Source: Bordetella sp. LUAb4 (lineage in GTDB: Bacteria > Pseudomonadota > Gammaproteobacteria > Burkholderiales > Burkholderiaceae_B). From it: a DNA stretch of 64,000 bases. A program made the position numbers and the translations under genes. The notes below the pieces were generated by a model. It did not search any database, was not told where the DNA came from, and was given only the letters and a program-made list of their open reading frames with translations. Position 1 is the stretch's first letter. The number at the start of each line of letters is the position of its first letter. The DNA is taken from positions 186,001 to 250,000 of the forward strand of contig NZ_JAHPZX010000001.1 of the NCBI RefSeq assembly GCF_021325795.1, written 5' to 3'. Positions 57,321 to 64,000 of this stretch are shown here, piece after piece.

Positions 57321-57366
57321 CGTAGTGCCGTAGTGCCGTAGTGCCGTAGTGCCGTAGTGCCGTAGT
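57321..57366. repeat. 8-bp tandem repeat
   Basis: CGTAGTGC is repeated five times, with a sixth partial copy. It is a simple-sequence tract in non-coding DNA. Confidence 0.9.
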
Positions 57367-57675
57367 CATGCGACAGCCATCTTGCTGCCGAGTGCTCATT
57401 TTGATTTTTTCTGAAATATTCGCCGGATCCCTCGAAATCGTTTCGCGACATCGACGCGCTGTTAGTAATATCAATTGCAACGCAATGTCGCCATTATTGA
57501 CAGCCCGCCGGCCAATGGCCGGAGGAGGCGGACTGTCAGTCGAAGCGGGATCACACCCCATAGGCGTCAGTTCACTTGATTTCTTTTCGTTCCAAACAAC
57601 GCCTGTCACGTCGCCCGTCCCCCTCGGCCCGCCCAGGGAGCAGACGGATCGCGTGCTGGCTCGGGGAAATTTTCG

Positions 57676-60600
57676 ATGGTGTCTTCCATGGCCAGTTCAG
57701 ATCAGATGCCCACATCGCGGCGCGGGCGGCGGCTGGGAACGCATCTCGCATTGGTGTTCGGCGCCACGGTACTGGTGGCGATCCTGGGATTGGTCTTTTA
57801 TGTGCACCGCCAGGTGAGCGGTATGGTCGAGGACGCATCCCAGACCTTGTTCGACCATATGGCGAACGAAAGCCGCAGCCAGATCAACCGGAGCATCAGC
57901 GCGGCCGATAGTGTGCTGCAAGCCTTTGCCGCCGATCCGCAGGCGGACGACTTCGCCAGCGCCAACCAACCCGCCTTCATCGAAAGACTGAGCATCCTGT
58001 TGCGTTCGTCGCCTTTCCTGTCGGCGTTCTATGTCGGCTACGACGACGGCGGCTTCGTGCTGCTGCGGCGCCTGACCTCGCCCGCCGCCCGGCAGGCCCT
58101 GGCCGCGCCTGCTACGGCAAGCTATTTCCTCGAAACCGTCGAGGGGACGCGGATGACACTGTCCTTCCTCGATCATGCGTTGAAGCCTGTGGGAGAGGCT
58201 CCCGCCCCGCATGCCCCCTTCGACCCGCGCACACGCGACTGGTACCTGGCCGCGAAGAACGCCAAGGATCCGCAGGGCGTGGCGGATGCCACGGGCGCGA
58301 CGGCGGCGAAGACCGGGGCGATCGCAACGACGGCGGCGCCTGCGACGACCGGAGCGATTGCGACAGCGGCGCCGGCCACAGCGACTACGACGACTACGAC
58401 GACGACAACGGCAGCTGGAGCGTCCATCCTCACCGACCCCTACTGGTTCTTCGTCACCAACGAAAGAGGCGTCACGGTCGCGCGCGGCCTGGACTCCGGC
58501 AAGGGTGTTGTGGGCGCGGACCTGGGGCTGGCCGACCTGTCGCAAGTGCTGCGGCAGATGAAGGATACGCAGTCCACGGCCCTGCTGCTGCTCAACGATC
58601 ACAACCAAGTCCTGGCCAGCAGCGTCCCGCTGGAACTGGACGCCTCCGCCAAGGCCGATGCCCAACCGTCGTGGCCCGCATCCTCCATCGCACCGGCCAT
58701 GTTGGCCTTCGCCAGGAATGCGCAGGACGGGCAGACGCCAACGGGACAAGCCGCGCACGACGGCCAAACCGGACAAATCGCACCGGCCAAGGTCGGCACC
58801 ATTACCCACGATGACGCCAACTGGGTCATACGCTCGGCTCCTCTGCAATCCGGCCCCTGGATGTTCCGCATCGTCAAAGCCACGCCTTCCAATGAAATGC
58901 TGGCCGGCGCGCGCGACCTGGTATCGGTGCTGATGTGGCTGGGCGTCGCCGTGGCCATCATCGCGATGATCGTGGTGCGGGTCGCCTCGCGCAGCATCAG
59001 CCAGCCACTGGCGCAATTGGCCCACGACGCCGAACGCATCCAGCGCTTCCAGTTCTCGCCCCCGCCGCAGGAAGTCCGCAGTTCCGTGCTGGAGGTCAAG
59101 AGCCTGTCGCAGTCCATGCGCATGGCCAGCACGACCATCCAGCGTTTCATCGAGATCGGCCATGCGCTGGCATCCGAACGCGATCCCGTGCGCCTGAAGC
59201 GCCGCTTATTGCTGGAAACCATCAGCGTGGCGGATGCGGATGGCGGCGTCCTGTTGATGATAGGCGACGGTGACGGCACCTTGTCCGTCATCGACCGCGA
59301 TGCGCCGCCCGACATCACCGAATCGCGCCCCATCGCCCGGCACGATATCGACGCCAATGTCCTGCGGGCACTGACCGGCAAGACGGTCACGTACTTCGAC
59401 CATACGGATCACGCGCTGACGCCTTTTCTCGCCAGCCTGGTCGATGCGCGGCCGCTGGCGTCCACCCAAGTGTTCCGCTTCTGGATCGTGCCGCTGCGCA
59501 ACCATTCGGACGAAGTGATGGGCGCCTTGATCCTGGCGGCCAGAATCCAGACCGGCGCGGCCCCCGACGCCAGCCTGGACCTGGTGAGCGCGCTGGCGGG
59601 CACGGCGGCGATGACGATGGAGATGACCCGCCTGCTGCGCGACCGCAAGTCGCTGCTGGATGCGGTGATTCGCATGATCGCCAATTCCATCGATGCCAAG
59701 TCCCCCTACACCAGCGGCCACTGCCATCGCGTGCCCGTGCTGACCACGGCCCTGGTCGAGGCCGCCAGCCAGTCACGCAGCGCCCCCTTCGCGAACTTCA
59801 ATCCGACCGAAGACGAATGGGAAGCCATCCGCGTCGCCAGTTGGCTGCACGACTGCGGCAAGCTGGTGACCGCCGAATACATCGTCGACAAGGCCACCAA
59901 GCTGGAAACCATCAACGACCGTATCCACGAAATCCGCATGCGCTTCGAACTGCTCAAGGCCGATGCGTGGACGACCTACTGGCGCGGCGTGGCCGAGGGC
60001 GGCGCAGTGACGGCGCTGGCGCAGCAGCGCGACGCCGCACTGGCTGAACTCGACGCCGATTATGCTTTCGTCGCCGCGTGCAACGAAGGGGGCGAGGCCA
60101 TGGCGCCAGAAGACGTCGAGCGGCTGCGTGCCATCGGCGACCGCGTGTGGATGCGCACGCTCGACGACCGCATCGGAATTTCGCGCGACGAGATGGCGCG
60201 CAAGGCGCTGACGCCCGCAGCAACGTTGCCGGCCAGAGAAAAACTGCTCGACGATCGTCCGGATCATCTGATCGCGCATCACGACAGCCTGCTCACCGAA
60301 CTGGGCGCCAAGGCGGGCTTCACCCTGCAGCGTCCGGAGTACCGCTTGAACCTGGGCGAGCGCTACAACCTGTCCATCGGCCGCGGCACGCTGACGAACG
60401 AAGAACGCTATCTGATCAACCAGCACATCAATCACACCATCGTCATGCTGGAAGACCTGCCCTTGACCGGCAAGATGCGGCACGTGCCCGAATACGCGGG
60501 CGGCCACCACGAGAAGATGGACGGCACCGGCTACCCGCGCGGACTGCGGCGTGACGACATGAGCGTGGTGGCGCGCATCATGGCCATCGCCGACGTTTTC

Positions 60601-60825
60601 GAAGCGCTGACCGCCGCCGACCGTCCCTACAAACCCGGCAAGAAATTGAGCGAGGCGATACGCATCATGGGCGCCATGAAACGCGACCGGCACCTCGATC
60701 CCGATCTGCTCGATCTGTTCCTGACGTCGGAGGTATGGCGCGACTATGCGCGCCAATACATGAACCCGGACCTGGTCGACGAACCGGACATCGCCGCGGT
60801 ACTGGCGATCACGGTGGCCACCTGA
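57676..60825 (+). CDS. Membrane HD-GYP protein with GAF domain (putative c-di-GMP phosphodiesterase)
   Basis: The 1049-residue protein should sense a periplasmic signal and hydrolyse cyclic di-GMP inside. Membrane helices flank a periplasmic sensor (about 23-43 and 415-437); HAMP-like and GAF regions follow (to about 650). The HD-GYP domain spans about 660-1040, with HDCGK near 725 and GHHEKMDGTGYPRG near 943. Those motifs are about 220 residues apart, more than usual, because of an insert. A Thr/Ala-rich low-complexity stretch (about 205-252) interrupts the sensor. Start could be four codons later. Confidence 0.9.
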   Translation: MVSSMASSDQMPTSRRGRRLGTHLALVFGATVLVAILGLVFYVHRQVSGMVEDASQTLFDHMANESRSQINRSISAADSVLQAFAADPQADDFASANQPAFIERLSILLRSSPFLSAFYVGYDDGGFVLLRRLTSPAARQALAAPATASYFLETVEGTRMTLSFLDHALKPVGEAPAPHAPFDPRTRDWYLAAKNAKDPQGVADATGATAAKTGAIATTAAPATTGAIATAAPATATTTTTTTTTAAGASILTDPYWFFVTNERGVTVARGLDSGKGVVGADLGLADLSQVLRQMKDTQSTALLLLNDHNQVLASSVPLELDASAKADAQPSWPASSIAPAMLAFARNAQDGQTPTGQAAHDGQTGQIAPAKVGTITHDDANWVIRSAPLQSGPWMFRIVKATPSNEMLAGARDLVSVLMWLGVAVAIIAMIVVRVASRSISQPLAQLAHDAERIQRFQFSPPPQEVRSSVLEVKSLSQSMRMASTTIQRFIEIGHALASERDPVRLKRRLLLETISVADADGGVLLMIGDGDGTLSVIDRDAPPDITESRPIARHDIDANVLRALTGKTVTYFDHTDHALTPFLASLVDARPLASTQVFRFWIVPLRNHSDEVMGALILAARIQTGAAPDASLDLVSALAGTAAMTMEMTRLLRDRKSLLDAVIRMIANSIDAKSPYTSGHCHRVPVLTTALVEAASQSRSAPFANFNPTEDEWEAIRVASWLHDCGKLVTAEYIVDKATKLETINDRIHEIRMRFELLKADAWTTYWRGVAEGGAVTALAQQRDAALAELDADYAFVAACNEGGEAMAPEDVERLRAIGDRVWMRTLDDRIGISRDEMARKALTPAATLPAREKLLDDRPDHLIAHHDSLLTELGAKAGFTLQRPEYRLNLGERYNLSIGRGTLTNEERYLINQHINHTIVMLEDLPLTGKMRHVPEYAGGHHEKMDGTGYPRGLRRDDMSVVARIMAIADVFEALTAADRPYKPGKKLSEAIRIMGAMKRDRHLDPDLLDLFLTSEVWRDYARQYMNPDLVDEPDIAAVLAITVAT

Positions 60826-60921
60826 CAGGGCCAAAGCCTGGAACCTGTCCCGGTCGGGCGCGCTGCTGCTGCCTCAGCAGCACAATGCCTCAGCACCGCA
60901 ACACATCAACACCCCAGCATC

Positions 60922-61863
60922 TCAGCGTTTGAGGGGCGTGACGGCGGCGCTCGCCAAGGCATGCTGGACGGCTTCGCGCCACGCCTGCTGCGGACGGTCC
61001 TCGGCCTCGACCTGACGCGTGACGACACCCAATTCGAAGACGGGGCCGCCTTTGGGTAGCGGCCAGACATCGACTGGATAGATGTCCGTCAGGCGCCGGT
61101 CGATCAGCTGCAGCACGGAAAAACCCAGCCCGGCACTGACCATGGCGACGATGGCCGCCCCGCTGCCCAGTTCCACCAGGCTGCGCTTGCCGGGCACCCA
61201 CTGCTGCACATAGCGCGTGGCCATGCCGCCGGTGGTAGTCGCCCTGTCGTAGCGGATCCAGTCCATCGCGCGCATGCGGCTGGTGAGTTCAGCCGTGCTC
61301 AGGGACCGATGCGCCGTCTCGCGCGTGGCGACGCGCTTTCCTCCGTTGCCCCCAGGCGGCGCGATGAAGACCAGCGATTGCGAAGCCAGCGGCGCCCAAT
61401 GCAAACCGGCGCGCAAGCCGCGCTGGGGGCGCGCCACGATGGCGGCATCCAGGCCGCCTGCCTTGACCTCGTCAGTCAGGGACGCGCTGGTGCCACGCTG
61501 CGGCGCGACGGTCAGGCGCGGATGATGCTCACGCAGATATAGCATCGCGGCCGGTAGCAGAATGGGCTGCAAAGCTTCAATGATGCCCACCCGCAGATGG
61601 CCTTCGACCACGATGCCGGGCCGCCGCCGCATGGCCTCCAGCATGCTCAAGGCAGGTTCCATGGTGCCAACCAGTTCGAGGGCGGCGGCGCGCGGCCGCA
61701 CATGCTGTCCCGAGCGATCGAACAGCGGTTTGCCGACATACTGTTCGAGCTGCTTCATCTGCATGCTGACGGCGCTGGGCGTCATGTGCCGCACATGCGC
61801 CGCCGCCGCGAAAGATCCTTCGGCGATGACCGCGGCCAGGGTCTGAAAGGCTTCGAGTTTCAT
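60922..61863 (-). CDS. LysR-family transcriptional regulator
   Basis: The 313-residue regulator has an N-terminal helix-turn-helix (LAAVIAEGSFAAAAHVRHMTPSAVSMQMKQLE, about 9-40) and a C-terminal effector-binding domain (about 90-295). It is divergent from the Bug-type binding protein gene, 107 bases apart, the usual layout for a LysR protein and its target. Confidence 0.93.
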   Translation of the reverse strand: MKLEAFQTLAAVIAEGSFAAAAHVRHMTPSAVSMQMKQLEQYVGKPLFDRSGQHVRPRAAALELVGTMEPALSMLEAMRRRPGIVVEGHLRVGIIEALQPILLPAAMLYLREHHPRLTVAPQRGTSASLTDEVKAGGLDAAIVARPQRGLRAGLHWAPLASQSLVFIAPPGGNGGKRVATRETAHRSLSTAELTSRMRAMDWIRYDRATTTGGMATRYVQQWVPGKRSLVELGSGAAIVAMVSAGLGFSVLQLIDRRLTDIYPVDVWPLPKGGPVFELGVVTRQVEAEDRPQQAWREAVQHALASAAVTPLKR

Positions 61864-61970
61864 CAGAAAATTTGATCTTCATCAGCAAATTAAGTCACTT
61901 TTTATGCTAGTCCACAAAACCTAGGCTGCCCAGGAGGACACAAGAAAAAACCGCATTCCAGGAGACAACG

Positions 61971-62942
61971 ATGAACCGCCGAGGATTTCTAGCCACCACC
62001 CTGCCCGCCGCGTGGGCCTGTAGCTCACTGCCAGGCCTGGCACGCGCGGCGGACCTGGCATCGACGCTGCGCCTGGAAGTCGGCGCGCCTCCCGGCGGCG
62101 GCACCGACTTCGTGGCCCGCTCCCTGGCCATGGGCATGACCGCTGAACTCAAGCGCACGCTGGTGGTGGAAAACAAGCCCGGCGCCGGCGGCAATATCGC
62201 CGCCAATACCGTCGCGCAGGCAGCCGGTGACGCCAACACGCTGCTGGTGGCCTACACCAGCTTCGCCATCAATCCCAGCATCCAGGACACCCTGCCCTAC
62301 GATCCGGTGCACAGTTTCACCCCCATCAGCTTGATCGCCACCTCGCCGCTGATCCTGGTCTGCCGCGCGGACCTGCCGGTGAAGAACACAGCGGAACTGC
62401 TGGACTATGCGCGCAAGCATCCGAAGGAACTGAGCATGGCCGGTGCCGGCCTGGGCAGCGCCAGCCAGATGGCCGGCGAGATGTTCAAGGCGCAGGCCAA
62501 GCTGGACATCGTCAGCGTGCCTTACAAGGGCGCCGCGCCGGCAGTGCAGGACATCCTGGGCGGCCAGGTCCATTTGCTGATGTCGGAGGTGGCGACGGTG
62601 CAGCCGCTGTTGCGCAGTGGCAAGCTCAAGGCCTTGGGCGTCAGCACGCCGGAAGCCCTGAGCGACTATCCCGCCGTCCAACCTATTGCCCAGTTGTTGC
62701 CTGATTTCAACTACCGGGTCTGGTTCGGACTGTTCGCGCCCGGCGGCATCCCCGCTGACCAGGCCAGTGCGCTGGAGCGCGCCGCCACCGCCAGCATCAA
62801 GAATGCGCGGATCGCGGACCGCCTGAAACAGCAAGGGCTGGACCCCGTGGGCAGCAACCGCGCGGATTTCACGGCCTTCATTCAGGCCGACATCAAGCGC
62901 TGGCAGGCAGTGGCCAGCGCCACCGGCGTGCGCATGGGTTGA
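61971..62942 (+). CDS. Tripartite tricarboxylate-transporter binding protein (Bug/TctC family)
   Basis: This 323-residue periplasmic protein has an N-terminal MNRRGFLATT twin-arginine-like signal ending ARA. LRLEVGAPPGGGTDFVARSLAMGM and VENKPGAGGNIAANTVAQA are the substrate-loop signatures of Bug proteins, a family greatly expanded in Bordetella. No TctA/TctB membrane genes are adjacent, common for orphan Bug genes. The ligand, likely a carboxylate, is unknown. Confidence 0.92.
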   Translation: MNRRGFLATTLPAAWACSSLPGLARAADLASTLRLEVGAPPGGGTDFVARSLAMGMTAELKRTLVVENKPGAGGNIAANTVAQAAGDANTLLVAYTSFAINPSIQDTLPYDPVHSFTPISLIATSPLILVCRADLPVKNTAELLDYARKHPKELSMAGAGLGSASQMAGEMFKAQAKLDIVSVPYKGAAPAVQDILGGQVHLLMSEVATVQPLLRSGKLKALGVSTPEALSDYPAVQPIAQLLPDFNYRVWFGLFAPGGIPADQASALERAATASIKNARIADRLKQQGLDPVGSNRADFTAFIQADIKRWQAVASATGVRMG

Positions 62943-63255
62943 GGCCACGTTACAACCCCGACTGAACTAAATCCGCCGTTTCAAGGACGAATACCGCCTC
63001 ACCGCCACGCTTTACGCGCGGCGGCCCGACGGTAGTTCAGCTCGGGAAGAAGGCTTTTTCCTTCCGTCCCCTTATTGACTTCCTCGGGATTACACCGACC
63101 GACAAGTGCGGCTCGGCGTGACAGGATTACGTTTCCACACAGTCGGCTTTTAAAAGATTGTTTAAATTGTTGGCCTAACCCTATAATTCAAATCAATTTT
63201 TCGCCGCAGATAGTGCCGAAACATCTATTCACACCCTGACAAGTCAAGTTTTACT
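62943..63255. other. Intergenic region before the peptidase gene
   Basis: The 313 bases contain the promoter of the peptidase gene (63158-63187). I see no gene in the remainder. Confidence 0.5.
63158..63187 (+). promoter_or_regulatory. Sigma-70 promoter of the peptidase gene
   Basis: TTGTTT (63158-63163) and a perfect TATAAT (63182-63187) are 18 bases apart, about 70 bases before the ATG. Confidence 0.65.
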
Positions 63256-64000
63256 ATGGCGCATCCCTGGAAACGATCGGTCTTTGCAGCAGCGGCACCG
63301 CTGCTGCTCGCGCTATCGACCCTGTACGCTTCGGCTGCCCACGCCGCCGCCGATCCCTGCAAAGTGAACGCGAAATCGGCTGCCTGCAAAGCCGAGCAAG
63401 CCAAGGCCGCGAAAAAAACGCCGGCTGCGAAACCCACCGCGAAAGCCCCCGCCGCCAAGACCGCGGCGAAGAGTGCCCCGGAAAAGCCGGCCGCCAAGTC
63501 GGCCAGCAAATCAGCCCCCGCCGCAGCCGCCAAGTCCAAAGCCGCGGCCGCCACGCCGGCCTCGGCCAAGAACAGCAAGAACACCACCAAGAGCAGTGCG
63601 AAGAGCACCGCCAAGGCCGAACCGGCCAAGAAGACCGTCACCACCAGCAGGACCGTGGCGGGCCGCAAGGAAACCACCATCAAGACCGCGGCCGCCGGCA
63701 GGCCGGCAACGCTAACCACCCGTACCTTGACGCCGGTGCGCACCACCGCCACGGCCGATGCCGGTGACGCGGTAGCGCGGCTGACCACGCCGTCCTCGCA
63801 AGCGGCCGCGCTGCGGTCCAGCGTCGCGTACGTGCAGGATCTGGCGACCTCGACGGTACTGTTCTCCAAGAACGAGGACACGGTGCGTCCCATCGCTTCG
63901 ATTTCCAAGCTGATGACGGCCCTGGTGGTGGTCGACGCCAACCTGCCGATGGACGAAATGCTGGAGGTTACCGACGACGACATCGACCGTCTGCGCCACG
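63256..64000 (+). CDS. pbpG: D-alanyl-D-alanine peptidase (S11/PBP7 type), 3' end outside window
   Basis: The first 248 codons are visible. A signal peptide (about 1-31, ending AHA) is followed by a very long Lys/Ala/Pro/Thr-rich linker (about 35-165), longer than in E. coli PBP7. The catalytic domain then begins, with SVAYVQDLATSTVLFSKN and the SxxK active site in IASISKLMTALV (Ser about 216). It should cleave peptide cross-links in the periplasm. Confidence 0.85.
   Translation, partial: MAHPWKRSVFAAAAPLLLALSTLYASAAHAAADPCKVNAKSAACKAEQAKAAKKTPAAKPTAKAPAAKTAAKSAPEKPAAKSASKSAPAAAAKSKAAAATPASAKNSKNTTKSSAKSTAKAEPAKKTVTTSRTVAGRKETTIKTAAAGRPATLTTRTLTPVRTTATADAGDAVARLTTPSSQAAALRSSVAYVQDLATSTVLFSKNEDTVRPIASISKLMTALVVVDANLPMDEMLEVTDDDIDRLRH

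Larger units (their letters stand above)
57167..57675. other. Intergenic region metQ / HD-GYP gene
   Basis: It contains the metQ terminator (57233-57267), an 8-bp tandem repeat (57321-57366) and AT-rich DNA near 57400-57500 that could hold the promoter of the HD-GYP gene. I see no gene. Confidence 0.5.

Overview
The window is 64 kb of high-GC chromosome from a member of the Alcaligenaceae (Burkholderiales), most like Bordetella or Achromobacter. The case rests on gene content and order: dnaX-ybaB-recR next to a 4.5S RNA gene, glmM-folP-ftsH-rlmE, ppk divergent from ppx beside pstSCAB, a Bug-type tricarboxylate-binding protein and a CaiB/ABC-transporter operon. The identification is by recognition only; no database search was run.

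Layout. (1) 1-3.6 kb: a partial phosphodiesterase-like lipoprotein and a MotA/MotB-like stator pair, all on the minus strand. (2) 3.6-13.3 kb: the unusual region. Five tandem copies of a two-gene cassette (type A then type B) encode ten small secreted proteins of about 200 residues that I cannot assign to a known family. Every copy has a 25-residue signal peptide ending in AxA, four conserved cysteines and the motifs CMxxW and KYNTW. Each type A gene is preceded by a promoter-like element, TTGAAT-N22-TAGACT, with spacing of exactly 22 in all five copies. Between copies lie scars of the amplification: a truncated motA 5' end, two pstB 3' tails, an inverted type A fragment and an IS3-family element with a broken orfB. 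By eye the region is more AT-rich than its surroundings. (3) 13.3-22.2 kb: phosphate block pstB-pstA-pstC-pstS and ppk (minus), ppx (plus) and the ornithine-lipid acyltransferase olsB. Pho-box-like sites precede pstS and ppk. (4) 22.4-28.6 kb: housekeeping genes glmM, folP, ftsH, rlmE, a YhbY-type RNA-binding protein and greA. (5) 28.9-38.7 kb: an NCS2 permease, a FlxA-like protein, a histidine phosphatase, an SDR, carB, carA and a transaldolase. (6) 38.7-43.2 kb: a compact minus-strand operon for a CoA transferase, a NitT/TauT-type ABC importer and a carboxymuconolactone-decarboxylase-like protein. (7) 43.3-46.8 kb: recR, ybaB, dnaX and the 4.5S RNA. (8) 47-49.4 kb: an unassigned protein, an orphan VapB-like antitoxin with a Phd-like tail, tRNA-Arg(CCT) and an XRE-cupin regulator. 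(9) 49.8-57.2 kb: a flavin monooxygenase, flavin reductase, MFS transporter and aldehyde dehydrogenase, followed by metNIQ. (10) 57.7-64 kb: a large HD-GYP protein, a LysR regulator divergent from a Bug-type binding protein, and the start of a D-Ala-D-Ala peptidase.

How it fits together. The phosphate block is a coherent Pho-regulon neighbourhood: uptake, polyphosphate synthesis and breakdown, and a phosphorus-free lipid. The 49.8-57.2 kb block looks like oxidative breakdown of an imported organic compound, possibly sulfur-containing, coupled to methionine or sulfur-compound uptake. The secreted-protein array sits between motA and pstB. It carries fragments of both neighbours, so it most likely grew in place by repeated unequal recombination.
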